64,000 bases of DNA from Sphingomonas sp. OK281 (GCF_900115295.1 NZ_FOVZ01000008.1:91827-155826); one strand, 5' to 3'. Shown: positions 33,384 to 42,615, counted from the stretch's first letter. Made by a program: numbers and translations. Notes: generated from the sequence alone by a model not told the origin.

Positions 33384-33477
33384 GACGCTGTCCTCGTTAG
33401 CGGTGAGGAAAGGCACTGCCGGCACCGCGAAGTCGCGGGCCGGCAGTGAGGCTGCTCAGAATTGAACCGTCGTACCG

Positions 33478-35730
33478 CTATTCGGCCGCGACGATCTCGT
33501 TCACATCGTCATCGTTCTGGTGATCGAGTTCGATCTGGGCGCTGCCGTTCGTTTCGACCCCGTCCGTCCCGACATCGTCTGGGCCGTCACCGACCAAAGC
33601 GGCAAGATCGTCCTCGCCGGTGTCGTCGCTGTCCGCCTCGATCAGGTCCGCGAGATCGCCCTGCCCGCCTTCGTCTTCGCTCTCACCCGCGACGACAGTG
33701 TCGCTGAAGCGCATCGCGGTCGGCACCCATTTCAGGGCAGCTTCCTTGACGTCGGTCTCGACGATCGCTTCGCCAGCGAAGAGCTTCTGGCAGGATGCCG
33801 AGATCTCGGTCTTCTTCTCGCTGGCGTGGCGGCTCGACAGCGCTGGGCCTCCGACCTCGTGAAGCAGCGAGATCAACGAACCCTTGGAAACCCGGTCGAA
33901 GAAGTTCTCCGACGTCGGACGCCACCAGCTGGCGACATCGACCTCGAGGATGCTGGCCATGCGGCCGTGGAGCGGGTTCTGGCGATTGGAGCCGTAGGAC
34001 TCCTTGGCCTCCAGCGACGTCGCGACAATGTAGGCCAACCATGCGCTCTTCACCTCGTCGCCGAGCGCGCGGAATGCCTCGAACCGCATGACCTTATTGT
34101 CGGACTCGCCCCACGATTCATCGAGCCCGTCCCGTACCTCGGCGAGGTAGTCGCGCGCGCGCGATCCCGGCATGTTGGTCGACAGGATCGGATCCTGCGG
34201 GGCATGGGCGCTGATCGTCGTGCCGTCGTTCGTCGAGGTGCCGCGCCGTGCATCCACCATAGCGAACAGCATATAGTCCAGCGCCAGGCCGGGACTTCCG
34301 ATCAAAGACGCCGCCAGGACATCGCGACGCTGCATCGCGAGTTGGTCGCTCAGGACCTGGCTGAGTGCCTTGCCGCCCGGCGCCGCGTTGTCGGGGTCGA
34401 CCTCCTTGGGACTGCCTGCCGTCACCGGCGTGACCGCGCCTTCCTCAATCCGGAAGGTCGGCTCCGCCCGGACCCGTTCCGAGCCCTCGCCCTCGCCGTC
34501 GGCAACCCCGTCGTCCGTCTCGTCGGCCTCCCCGTTATCACCTTCGACCGGTTCCGGCTCGACCACCGTCACGCGGATCGGCGTTTCGCTGTAATAGGTC
34601 TCATCCAGGACCATGGTACCGGTCTGCGACAGCGTCAGAAACGCGCCGACCCGCGACACGAGTTCAGCGGGGAGCACCGAGGGGCGACGTTGCAGCGCTT
34701 CGAGTTCCTCGCCAAGCACATCATTCTCTGCGTCGCAAGCGGTGAACGCCTCTTCGGTGAGCTCGTCGTTCTCCATCTCCTGCTGCAGTTCGGCCATGCG
34801 CTGCTCGATCTCGTCTGCGCGCTGTGCCTCGGCCGGCGACATCGGCTGGACCGGCAGGGCGATGCGATGGAAGCTGCGGGCCGCATCCCAGGTGCTGTGG
34901 CTGGCGACAGGCCGGATCCAGGCAAGACCGCGTTCCTCGCCGATACGCTTCGCTTCCGCTTCCATCATCGCGGCCGCGAGGGTCTGGGCGATCTCGGGGT
35001 TGGTCCAACGCTCGCCGGCGTTGCTGAACAGGTCGCGGTCGACGACGCCGCCAGCGGCCTCGTAAGGCTCGACGCCGACCAGGAGCGCGATCGGATCGTT
35101 GGCCCGCATCGTGTCGTTGGCGATGACGCGGCGGATTGCATCCGCATTGTAGTGAACCATCGCGCTATAGGTCTGCCAGACGCGCAACTGACGCTCGTGA
35201 CTGCCGGTCGAGGCGTAGGCCTTGGCCATGTCGAGGGTCAGCTCGCCGTTCGCGAGAGCAGAGAAGATCGGCTCGGCAAGATCGGCGAGGCGGAGGCGAC
35301 CGTCGATGAAACGGCGGGTTACGCCAAAGCGCTTGGCCACAGCGTCGATATCGGTGCTACCGTTCAGGAAATGCTGGAAGGCGCGGCATTCTTCGGCCGG
35401 GCTGAGCTTCATGTGATGGAAGCTGACCGCGAGCGAGGTTTCGGTCAGTTCGGCATCGTCACCCTTCAGGACACGCACCGGCACGTCATACTCGTCGGGA
35501 TTGATGATACCCCGAGCTACCAGCATGTTGAGCGCACGCCAGCGCCGGCCGCCATCGAACACCTCGAACGTCCCGCGTGGCCGCGTGACCGGCGTAACGA
35601 GCAGGTTCTGGAGGACGCCGCGGGCTTCGAGATCGGCTGCGAACGGCTCGATCTGCAGCGATTCATCGGGCGCGGTGCGGACGTTGCTGGCGGAGAGGCG
35701 GAGCTTCGAGAGTTTCACGGACTGGATCAT
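33478..35730 (-). CDS. parB: Large ParB/RepB/Spo0J-family protein
   Basis: A 750-residue protein. The N-terminal ParB/Srx domain shows FEVFDGGRRWRALNML (about 55-70), the nucleotide-binding loop region, followed by a KorB-like HTH (DIDAVAKRFGVTRRFIDGRL, about 128-147). The rest is a long helical region with coiled coil (RADEIEQRMAELQQEMENDE) and an acidic C-terminus. It is at least twice the length of plain ParB, like the ParB-like proteins in the maintenance blocks of large alphaproteobacterial plasmids. It is far from parA, so it probably has another role, such as gene regulation or DNA loading. Confidence 0.85.
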   Translation of the reverse strand: MIQSVKLSKLRLSASNVRTAPDESLQIEPFAADLEARGVLQNLLVTPVTRPRGTFEVFDGGRRWRALNMLVARGIINPDEYDVPVRVLKGDDAELTETSLAVSFHHMKLSPAEECRAFQHFLNGSTDIDAVAKRFGVTRRFIDGRLRLADLAEPIFSALANGELTLDMAKAYASTGSHERQLRVWQTYSAMVHYNADAIRRVIANDTMRANDPIALLVGVEPYEAAGGVVDRDLFSNAGERWTNPEIAQTLAAAMMEAEAKRIGEERGLAWIRPVASHSTWDAARSFHRIALPVQPMSPAEAQRADEIEQRMAELQQEMENDELTEEAFTACDAENDVLGEELEALQRRPSVLPAELVSRVGAFLTLSQTGTMVLDETYYSETPIRVTVVEPEPVEGDNGEADETDDGVADGEGEGSERVRAEPTFRIEEGAVTPVTAGSPKEVDPDNAAPGGKALSQVLSDQLAMQRRDVLAASLIGSPGLALDYMLFAMVDARRGTSTNDGTTISAHAPQDPILSTNMPGSRARDYLAEVRDGLDESWGESDNKVMRFEAFRALGDEVKSAWLAYIVATSLEAKESYGSNRQNPLHGRMASILEVDVASWWRPTSENFFDRVSKGSLISLLHEVGGPALSSRHASEKKTEISASCQKLFAGEAIVETDVKEAALKWVPTAMRFSDTVVAGESEDEGGQGDLADLIEADSDDTGEDDLAALVGDGPDDVGTDGVETNGSAQIELDHQNDDDVNEIVAAE

Positions 35731-35924
35731 GGGAAATTACCCTTCGTTTCTGAGCATCCGAATATTTTCGGACACCATCTCCCTTCCCCCTCCCCTCTCC
35801 TTGCCGTTTTGGGTTCCTCGGTGCAGCTCAATGGTATTGTTCGATTAAGTATTGCCTGTGATGCCTCAGCTACTATCTAGCGGCGATCCTCCAAGCGTTC
35901 TCATCTAATTACGGAGAAAAATTG

Positions 35925-36422
35925 ATGACGAATGATATCAATGCGGTCGAACTTGCAACCGAATTGACCATTGCATGGCTGGGTAACCCAAATACGCGGA
36001 CCACAGCAGACGACGTTCCTTCGTTTCTACAGTCGATGCATGCGGCTGTGGCGAAGCTGAGCGATGAACAGAGCGTAGAGGCTCCGGAAGCGTCTGCGCC
36101 AGAGTACACGCCTGCGGTAACCGCGCGAAAGTCGCTTGCCAGCAAGGATCACATCATCAGCATGATTGATGGCAAGCCTTACAAGACGCTGCGTCGTCAC
36201 CTCGCTACGAATGGAATGACCCCGGCCGAGTACCGCGAACGGTATAATCTCAAGGCGGATTATCCCATGGTTGCGGAAACCTACAGCGAGAGCCGTCGCG
36301 CCATGGCCAAGAAGATCGGTCTGGGTCGTAAGCCGGGCCAGACGGCTCAAAAGGCCGCTGAACCTGCGCCTGCCAAGCCACGCCGTAACACGAAGCCCGC
36401 GGTAACCACTGACGCTGAATAG
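35925..36422 (+). CDS. MucR/Ros-family regulator without zinc ligands
   Basis: A 165-residue protein from the ATG at 35925 (ACGGAGAAAAATTG upstream). VTARKSLASKDHIISMIDGK, PYKTLRRHLATNGMTPAEYR and KADYPMVAETYSESRRAMAK align with the Ros/MucR domain, but both cysteines of the finger are replaced (ISMIDGK) and the final histidine is missing (HLATNG). Some rhizobial MucR homologues also fold without zinc. It binds AT-rich promoter DNA as a silencer. It is divergent from parB and marks the boundary with the right half. Confidence 0.88.
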   Translation: MTNDINAVELATELTIAWLGNPNTRTTADDVPSFLQSMHAAVAKLSDEQSVEAPEASAPEYTPAVTARKSLASKDHIISMIDGKPYKTLRRHLATNGMTPAEYRERYNLKADYPMVAETYSESRRAMAKKIGLGRKPGQTAQKAAEPAPAKPRRNTKPAVTTDAE

Positions 36423-36788
36423 CCAGCTGTGAGCATCAGCGCATGGGAGAATACCATGCGCTGAGACCTTCAGCCGTTTCACGTCGATGGGGTCAGATCA
36501 CGAACGTGAGTTGCGTGTACGCCGGGAGCGAACGGCAACGACGGGTGAGTGCGGTTCGTTCGGCCTGGGGAGGAAGGTAGCATAGACGCCGTCGAGTGAC
36601 GTTGCTGGCTTTCTCGAAAAGGATCGAGAAATGGGAATCGACAGAAATTTCCGATAGAGTAGTCCGGCTACGGTTTAGTGCCGACGACGCAAGCACGGTT
36701 GCCGCCACGAACGCATCGCTCCTGCCACGCATCCCAATCGGCCTTTGCTATCCCGGCGCGAATGGCAGTGGCTTTTAAATCCTCCCAG
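36423..36788. other. Intergenic region, one palindromic repeat only
   Basis: No frame here is convincing. The stretch contains the first copy (36611-36640) of the dispersed palindrome that recurs through the right half of the window. Confidence 0.5.
36611..36640. repeat. Dispersed palindrome, copy at 36.6 kb
   Basis: TTCTCGAAAAGGATCGAGAA followed by ATGGGAATCG. TTCTCG and CGAGAA are inverted arms. This is the leftmost copy seen. Confidence 0.7.
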
Positions 36789-37616
36789 TTATGGATCGTC
36801 GGGGAAGTGAGAAGCTGGCTTATGCACCGCCATCCGCTGTTTCCCTACTTGCTGTTCCAGCGCGACCAACAGGAGGGGGCCGTAGTTATAGCGGTAATTG
36901 TCGCCAATCTGTTCTGCGTCAGTGATTTGATCAAGGGCTTTGAATGGCACATTTTCACCTGCGATCCTGTTGGCAAGCGTTCTGATCCGGTGCTGTTCGG
37001 CGGGGAGGCCGGCAATGGCGCCAAGCGCCTTAAGCGACAAGAACTCGGCGGTCGATTCAAGGAGGAACCAGCGATACGGCCCGCTTGGATCAGTGACTGT
37101 TCCGAAATAGTAATGCCCGATTTCGTGAGCAAAATACCCTAGACGACGCTCCCTGGCTTCCCCGCGCGCCATCAGCGCGGTCGCGATAGGGTGAATACTC
37201 CCGCTGAATGCAATCGTAGGCCAGGTTGCAAAGCCCCATTCCGATCCTTCGCGATCCCGCTCCGCTTGATTCAGAGCGACCACGCGGACAATTGCCGGAG
37301 TGTCATGAATTTTCTGCCCGAGATAGGCACCGTAGAATGTCTCGATACGTCGATAGGTGTCGACCAGCGCGGCTGTTTCTTCCGACGATAGTCTTTCATT
37401 GACGATCGTTACATTTGGACTTCGCGTGAGCGGGACTGTTCCCGCGGTAAGCATGACCGGCCGGATAGTTGTACTAACGAACTTACCGGATATGCCGGTC
37501 ACTGGATCACTGCCGTTCAGGTAGATAAAGGAGCATTCGGCGCAGGACACATTCAAGTCATGCTTGTGACGTCCTGCCTTACCTTGTTTTTTGGATCGAA
37601 CGGTAATGGCAACCAT
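36789..37616 (-). pseudogene. M1-like metallopeptidase, C-terminal part of frameshifted gene
   Basis: The frame carries the catalytic region of an exported M1/gluzincin-type protein: HDLNVSCAECSFIYLNGSDP, then YFAHEIGHYYFGTVTDP with HExxH, and ESTAEFLSLKALG with the third ligand glutamate. The first ~20 residues (RSKKQGKAGRHK) are a frameshifted join to the upstream reading frame, which encodes the signal peptide and first domain. A missing base in the TTTTTT run at 37587-37592, or one near 37558, would restore a single protein of about 420 residues. Confidence 0.75.
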
Positions 37617-38050
37617 GCTGATTGTTCCGTGGCGCGTACACTGTCCCCATTGAACGCAATGACACCCTTGAAATCGAGAGGGGCATCATGAGCCGGATAT
37701 ACGGGGAAAGCACCAACGTAATCGATGCAAACTGTCGATGACCCGGTCTTAAGATTGTAGACGCGTGCCTCACCATCCACTCCCGGATCGTACCAGCCGT
37801 CAAACTCGACGGCCTTTCCGGCTTCATCTGTGATCTTGGCGACGTTGAGACCGGCATTTAGAGAGAACGCTTCTCGAAACCCTGCCGCCCTGTCCGCGAG
37901 GCAGATTTTACCCGCCATCCGTCCGGACGAAAGGCTGACGGTAATCGTCCCCGACGTTTTCAGGGGCTGTGCCCGTACCGGCGCTGATGCGAAAATCGTA
38001 ACGGCAAGAATTGCGGTCGATACGGCTGTTCCCCAGGTTATCCGTTTCAA
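37553..38050 (-). pseudogene. M1-like metallopeptidase, N-terminal part of frameshifted gene
   Basis: The sequence begins with a clear signal peptide (MKRITWGTAVSTAILAVTIF...VRA-Q) and a beta-rich N-terminal domain (GWYDPGVDGEARVYNLKTGS, then EQSAWLPLPFDP) that stops abruptly in front of the catalytic part. WLP...FDP followed by (H/Y)D-x-x-V-x-C is the usual junction between these domains, which supports the frameshift reading. A second, intact-looking homologue is encoded at 49043. Confidence 0.75.
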
Positions 38051-38186
38051 CCAGCTACTCCCCCTGCTTCCGGCGCGTTTTATGAACGCTTTCAGTTGCT
38101 TTTGTATAGGCCGCTATCGTCGGAAAGAAGGCGTTTCCTGCCGGTGTGGCGTTCTTGAGTAGGGAGCGGGGTCGAGGCGGTCGAGC

Positions 38187-38219
38187 TTCCCAAAAGGATC
38201 GAGAAATGGGAATCGACAC
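38187..38219. repeat. Dispersed palindrome, copy at 38.2 kb
   Basis: TTCCCAAAAGGATCGAGAAA then TGGGAATCGACAC. Outer arms TTCCCA/TGGGAA; immediately upstream of the secreted-protein gene. Confidence 0.7.
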
Positions 38220-38296
38220 AATGGCCGCGTATGGTCATCTGCTTGCCGCCTACAGCGAAAGCGCTAAAAACGCAGGCGGAATAAGAGGATGTCGAT

Positions 38297-38863
38297 ATGA
38301 AAAAAGCGAAAAGCATCTGGATTGGTGCTGCGGTAGTTTTAGCCATGCCCGCTTACGGAGCCGACAAACTGGATCGTCATTCGGGCGAGACGTTAGCTCG
38401 ACAGGCTCCAATCGGGTTCAAATCTGTGTTTTCCGGCGATCGGAATGGTGCGTCCGTTCAGGAGTTTATTCCTAAAGCAGAAACCTTAAAAACCTCGACC
38501 TCGATGGTTACCGTACAAGTATTTAAGGCAAAGCCTGATTTGAGACCGGGTAAGTTTCTAGTTGAGTTTGGAGAAAATTACGCGGCGGTATGCCCTGCGC
38601 TTTCTCATACGAATGTCTTAAACGGATCTGCAAGTGGATACGACGTATCGTTGCTAGCCATTCAATGTCCTCGAAACCCGACATCAGGCAAGCCAGAAAA
38701 TCTCTATATTCGTGCGATCAAAGGTGAGGATAGCCTCTATTCGGTACAATACGCCTATGACCACGCGCTCACCGCCGACGAAAAGGTTTCGCTAGGGAAA
38801 TACCTAGAATCCGTGATTGTTTGCGATACTCGGAAACCGGAGCATCCTTGCCCTGCAAAGTGA
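38297..38863 (+). CDS. Secreted hypothetical protein
   Basis: 188 residues with a signal peptide (MKKAKSIWIGAAVVLAMPAYGA) and a beta-rich mature part; cysteines at AAVCPALS, IQCPRN, VCDT and EHPCPAK could form two disulphides. Codon use is more AT-rich than in the plasmid block. AAGAGGATGTCGAT precedes the ATG. Periplasmic; family unknown. Confidence 0.7.
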   Translation: MKKAKSIWIGAAVVLAMPAYGADKLDRHSGETLARQAPIGFKSVFSGDRNGASVQEFIPKAETLKTSTSMVTVQVFKAKPDLRPGKFLVEFGENYAAVCPALSHTNVLNGSASGYDVSLLAIQCPRNPTSGKPENLYIRAIKGEDSLYSVQYAYDHALTADEKVSLGKYLESVIVCDTRKPEHPCPAK

Positions 38864-38913
38864 CGCGACTAACGGAGGTCGACGGGGGGAGGCGGTTCGA
38901 GACTGCCCGAGCG

Positions 38914-38980
38914 TTCCCAAAACCGAACGACCAGCGAGACGGCGGAGCCATTCTCGGAATCGATCGAATTTCGGGAATGT
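38914..38980. repeat. Dispersed palindrome, copy at 38.9 kb
   Basis: Long form: TTCCCAAAACCGAACGACCA, a variable middle, then TTCTCGGAATCGATCGAATT and TCGGGAATGTC. Lies between convergent genes. Confidence 0.7.
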
Positions 38981-39334
38981 CTATTCGACCGCTTCTCGTA
39001 GTTCATTAGCCTTGACCAAAACCGTTTCGATAGCATCGAGCGCCTTGCCTGAAAGTGTCAGCAGATCGTCAAGATCGCCATCCCCATCGCCGACAACGAA
39101 GCCAATTTGAGTAAGGTGAATGAGCCAACGGGATAGTACAGTGGGTGGGATCTTATTTCGATCACCGACGGCGCGTGCGGCGATACGATGCCCATTGGCA
39201 TCGGCGACAAACAGTTCCAGGAGCAGATCCCATCCTGGTTCAGCAAACAACTCAGGCGGTAGTATTTCGGCTCGTATACGTCGAAATTTCAATATGGCGC
39301 CTGCTGTTGCACTCGCGCGATCCCTCTTCTCCAC
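38981..39334 (-). CDS. Winged-helix DNA-binding protein (MarR-like)
   Basis: 117 residues: RRIRAEILPPELFAEPGWDL, LLELFVADANGHRIAARAVG, KIPPTVLSRWLIHLTQIGFV and DLDDLLTLSGKALDAIETVL follow the order helix, recognition helix, wing of a sphingomonad winged-helix family I recall as single-domain regulators. The wing (VVGDGDGDLDD) is acidic, unlike usual members, so DNA binding may be weak. It converges on the secreted-protein gene. Confidence 0.65.
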   Translation of the reverse strand: MEKRDRASATAGAILKFRRIRAEILPPELFAEPGWDLLLELFVADANGHRIAARAVGDRNKIPPTVLSRWLIHLTQIGFVVGDGDGDLDDLLTLSGKALDAIETVLVKANELREAVE

Positions 39335-39387
39335 GTGACTCTCCGATTTGCCGCCCCTTGTTGCCTGACAGAACGCGCGAAAATCAA

Positions 39388-39546
39388 TCAGCCTTCCTTT
39401 AGCCCATACCGCTCAGAAAATTGCACCCGCGCAGCGTCTAGCGTGGCGGCAAGAACGAAGTTTCCCTCCTGATCGGCGAACGCGATAAGCGCGTCTAGGC
39501 TCCGAGCTAGTGCCAGTAAATCAGTCGCTGGTGGCATTTCTTCCAT
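39388..39546 (-). CDS. Small helical protein
   Basis: 52 residues from the ATG at 39546 (MEEMPPATDLLALARSLDAL), helical, with FADQEGNFVLAATLDAARVQ. It overlaps the stop of the gene upstream (39521), indicating co-translation. Function unknown. Confidence 0.5.
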   Translation of the reverse strand: MEEMPPATDLLALARSLDALIAFADQEGNFVLAATLDAARVQFSERYGLKEG

Positions 39547-39703
39547 TCGAAACCTCCGCACCCGCCCGCTCGCGCAACGTCGCATACTCTGCCGCCATAT
39601 TTAGGTGCAGGGTTTTCACAATGGGGTCAGTAGCCAGCGCCGCCATATCGAGTTCCTGCTGTGCCCGCATCAAGTAATACTGGTCATCCGTAATCGCTGC
39701 CAT
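39521..39703 (-). CDS. Small helical protein
   Basis: 60 residues from the ATG at 39703 (MAAITDDQYYLMRAQQELDM), with DPIVKTLHLNMAAEYATLRE. The DxQYYxMRAxQEL start is one I recall in a small sphingomonad family of unknown role. First gene of a two-gene unit. Confidence 0.55.
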   Translation of the reverse strand: MAAITDDQYYLMRAQQELDMAALATDPIVKTLHLNMAAEYATLRERAGAEVSNGRNATSD

Positions 39704-39860
39704 TGCCCACCCCCAGAAAGATTCAGCGAGCCGCTGCACTGTTTATGCCTCGAATAAACCCGTTACAAGAATTATCCATGTTCCATGGATACTATATTTT
39801 ATTACATTTAATATAACCTTTGATATTCGGTATAAGCGAAACCTATGATAAGAACCGAGG

Positions 39861-40034
39861 ATGATCCCAAGTAAGTTCATCACTTTTCAAGAGCGAAAAA
39901 TGGGGCGACCGCTCACACCTGAGGAAGCAAGGTGTTTGAATGAAGCTCGGTACGCTTGTGCTGGCGGAAAGCGGGATACTGTAAAAGCAATGTGGTCGGC
40001 GCTGGACGAATGCGTGGTGTTAAACCGCCAATGA
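39861..40034 (+). CDS. 57-aa small protein
   Basis: ATG at 39861, stop TGA at 40032. The product begins MIPSKFITFQERKMGRPLTP and has EEARCLNEARYACAGGKRDT before a short helical end. CCGAGG abuts the start. Cysteine count and charge look protein-like, but no homologue is recognised. Confidence 0.35.
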   Translation: MIPSKFITFQERKMGRPLTPEEARCLNEARYACAGGKRDTVKAMWSALDECVVLNRQ

Positions 40035-40067
40035 GGATTAGGGCGGCCGCCTTTTTGAACTTGACCA

Positions 40068-40133
40068 TTCTCGAAAAACGAACGGCCAGCGAGACCACAA
40101 GGCGTTCTCAGAATCGATGGGTAAACGAGAACG
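40068..40133. repeat. Dispersed palindrome, copy at 40.1 kb
   Basis: TTCTCGAAAAACGAACGGCC at one end, and GGCGTTCTCAGAATCGATGG with AACGAGAACGCC at the other. Sits between two plus-strand genes. Confidence 0.65.
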
Positions 40134-40202
40134 CCTTTGAGCCTCACATCCTCTAAAGCAGGGATCCGGAACCCTCGGGATAGCTGGAGCTAAAGGACGT
40201 AT

Positions 40203-41231
40203 ATGCTCAACATATATGGCGGACGGATAAACGACCCCATAGCGATCGATCCGGTGGAACTCGCGGAGGCCTGCGCGAAGAGGGGACAGTTGGTCGTCCA
40301 ATTCAGCAGGCCCGATGCCTACACCCCAGCCAAGCTGAGCCTTCTGAACGAAGCGTGCCGGCTTGCGCCGGATAGTCTTCAAGTTCGTTTTTACGGGCAT
40401 TATCAAGGGGCGTTCGACGCCACGATGCTACGTCACCTACCTGAAGTGCGCGACCTAGGAGTCGACTGCCTTACTAAGATCCTCCAGGAGGAGGAAGTGG
40501 GTAAGCTTCCGCATCTAAAAAGACTAATATTTGGCGTGTTTGAATTCGATGAACCCGACTTTTTGCAAACAATTGAGCTCCATAAATTAGAGCGGCTGGT
40601 TTTAATAGAAAACCGTAAGCGGAATATCGACCTACATCCCTTATCGAAATGTGAATCGCTCAGGAATTTGTTCATCAACAGTCACTCGAAAGGCATACAT
40701 GCAATTGCTGGCTTACCGCGTTTGCGGAAGTTGAGTTTGGGCGCCTATGCGAAAACGCATCCCTTAGACTTCGTAGGCGCAATTCCAAGCCTCGAAGAGT
40801 TAACGCTCGTTCTCGGTGGGCGGTTACATATTGATGATATGTCCAGCGCCACCCTTGAGATGCTGCAAGTTCTTCGCGTGAGAGGTTTGAGCACGCTGGG
40901 CGATCTATCACGCTTCAGCTTGCTGTCAGCCCTACGCGTGGAGGATCAGCTGCAACTTGTCGAGGTAGATTTGAATGGAGCGAATCTAGAGCGGCTATGG
41001 CTTGCTAATTGCAAAAGGTTAGTCGAGTTACCCGGATTGGAAAGACAGCACAGGCTTAAAGAGTTTCGTGCATCTGTCGTTGCGCTTGACATGAATTTAC
41101 TACGCGATCGCGATTGGCCTCAGACCGCACGTTCTATCAACCTTTTTTCCGGCAGTCAGAAGTGGAATGACGACGCGATCGCTCGATTAAAAGATCGAGG
41201 ATTAGGCGAAAAGGGTGCCATTTGGCTGTAA
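40203..41231 (+). CDS. Leucine-rich-repeat protein
   Basis: 342 residues with at least eight leucine-rich units: LPEVRDLGVDCLTKIL, LPHLKRLIFGVFEF, HKLERLVLIENRKRN, CESLRNLFINSHSKG, LPRLRKLSLGAYAK, IPSLEELTLVLGGR and so on. No signal peptide or anchor, so a cytosolic recognition scaffold is likely. The gene is noticeably more AT-rich than its surroundings and flanked by dispersed palindromes, which suggests recent transfer. The partner is unknown; bacterial LRR proteins of this size can bind effectors or host targets. Confidence 0.75.
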   Translation: MLNIYGGRINDPIAIDPVELAEACAKRGQLVVQFSRPDAYTPAKLSLLNEACRLAPDSLQVRFYGHYQGAFDATMLRHLPEVRDLGVDCLTKILQEEEVGKLPHLKRLIFGVFEFDEPDFLQTIELHKLERLVLIENRKRNIDLHPLSKCESLRNLFINSHSKGIHAIAGLPRLRKLSLGAYAKTHPLDFVGAIPSLEELTLVLGGRLHIDDMSSATLEMLQVLRVRGLSTLGDLSRFSLLSALRVEDQLQLVEVDLNGANLERLWLANCKRLVELPGLERQHRLKEFRASVVALDMNLLRDRDWPQTARSINLFSGSQKWNDDAIARLKDRGLGEKGAIWL

Positions 41232-41270
41232 TTTGATTTCGCGGCGAGTGAGGCAAACGAGTGATTAGCT

Positions 41271-41336
41271 TTCTCGAAAAGGACGGCAATCGAGACGGCA
41301 TCGGCATTCCCAAAATCGATGCTATTTCGGGAAAGG
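41271..41336. repeat. Dispersed palindrome, copy at 41.3 kb
   Basis: TTCTCGAAAAGGACGGCAAT, then GGCATTCCCAAAATCGATGC and TATTTCGGGAAAGG. Follows the LRR gene. Confidence 0.65.
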
Positions 41337-41342
41337 AAAGGG

Positions 41343-41806
41343 CTATTGCGGCGGTTTGGCCAGCGGCACGCCGGTATATTGGGCCGAAGCCATCAGCCAG
41401 CGGGTGCCAATTCGCCGCTCCACATAGGTGACCCGCACGGTGTGCTTGACTGTTCCCCCGGTTGGAGTGGGGATCGTATAATCGACCGAACCGATGACGA
41501 TTGCGGTATCGCCGTAACGGCGGACGTCCTGCGTGGCGAGCGACATGGGCGGAGCGGGGGTCGCCTTGTCCGCGGCATAGAAGCCTAGCACCGCTTGCCG
41601 TCGATCGATTTCACCACGGGGCGAAACCTCGACATAATCAGGCGTGAGCAAGGCATCGAGAGCCTTGGGTTCGAAGTGGCTGCGCGCGTCTGAGAATGCT
41701 TGGACCAAGGCATGATCGGGGCGTCCGAGGGTCCAACGTTCCGTGCTTCGCCTGGGACCGTAATCGCCGTAAGAATCAACGTAAAAACGGTCAGGTGTAG
41801 CCGCAT
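41343..41806 (-). CDS. NTF2-like (SnoaL/DUF4440) secreted protein, frameshifted
   Basis: The fold-bearing frame reads HALVQAFSDARSHFEPKALD, LLTPDYVEVSPRGEIDRRQA and RYGDTAIVIGSVDYTIPTPT, a DUF4440-type NTF2 domain of about 130 residues. Its own N-terminus is nonsense. The other frame holds MRLHLTVFTLILTAITVPGE, a signal peptide with GGGGAAAATC before its ATG at 41806. One extra base in the GGGG run at 41718-41721 joins them as ...NVGPSDAPDHALVQAF. Periplasmic; ligand unknown. Confidence 0.7.
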
Positions 41807-41938
41807 GATTTTCCCCTTTAGAGTAAGATTGCCCCACGATTTGCCGGCAAGCAACCGATCGCTTTCTTGTTGAACGATCGAGATTGGTAAGCCGGCCTAT
41901 GGTTGCGGTGGCCGCGCGCGCCGGTCTATCTAAAAGTA

Positions 41939-42484
41939 ATGAACACTGATCTGTCGTTGGGCAATCGGCCCGATCTCGCCACAGAACGCCTATCCCTCCG
42001 GCGTCCTAACGATCGCGACGTGGACGCCATTGTAGGCGTAGTCGGGGATTGGGAAGTGGCGCGCCGCTTAGCGCGTGTTCCGCATCCGTATGGCCCGGCC
42101 GATGCCCGTTTTTTTCTAGATCATGTCGTACCTGCCGAATGGGTATGGGCTATCACTCTGCGAGGGTCCGACACGCTTCTGGGCGCGATCGGCCTGACGC
42201 CGGAGGAGGGCGTTGCCGCGGCTGAGTTGGGTTATTGGCTGTCGCCTGCTCATTGGGGGAACGGCATCACGACCGAAGCCGCAAGGGCCGTCGTTGCCTT
42301 TGGCCTTGAAAGTCTCGGTCTTCCCGTCCTCACGTCGGGCTACTTCGAGGATAATCCGCCTTCGGGCCGGGTGCTCAACAAGCTCGGCTTCGTTGAAACC
42401 GGGCGGGTCATGCGGCCTTGCCTCGCAGCGGGTGGCGAGGTCCCATTGATAAAGATGGAACTTGCGCACCCGCCGGGAGGATAA
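41939..42484 (+). CDS. GNAT acetyltransferase (RimJ/RimL type)
   Basis: 181 residues from the ATG at 41939 (MNTDLSLGNRPDLATERLSL). LGYWLSPAHWGNGITTEAAR is the acetyl-CoA-binding motif A, and LTSGYFEDNPPSGRVLNKLG the SxxxLxKxGF motif. This family acetylates N-terminal or small-molecule amines; the substrate is unknown. Confidence 0.88.
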   Translation: MNTDLSLGNRPDLATERLSLRRPNDRDVDAIVGVVGDWEVARRLARVPHPYGPADARFFLDHVVPAEWVWAITLRGSDTLLGAIGLTPEEGVAAAELGYWLSPAHWGNGITTEAARAVVAFGLESLGLPVLTSGYFEDNPPSGRVLNKLGFVETGRVMRPCLAAGGEVPLIKMELAHPPGG

Positions 42485-42601
42485 CGACGGGAAAACGCTG
42501 CTGATGCAGCCTTCCTGATTGGGATGGTAAAGCGGGAACGCGCAGGCTTTCCCGAAATCGGTTTCGCGCACTGAAAAGGGAAAGGATCAACGTCTGTCCG
42601 C

Positions 42602-42614
42602 GGTGTCACAACCG
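42602..42614. repeat. 13-bp direct repeat flanking iron-permease gene, left copy
   Basis: GGTGTCACAACCG, identical to 44888-44900 on the other side of the FTR1 gene. A near-inverted GTTATGACACC follows at 42619. Confidence 0.6.
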
Positions 42615-42615
42615 T

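Noticed and set aside
33520..35880. 786-codon open frame antisense to parB
   Set aside because: It mirrors the GC-rich third positions of the real gene; the leftward frame has clear ParB domains.
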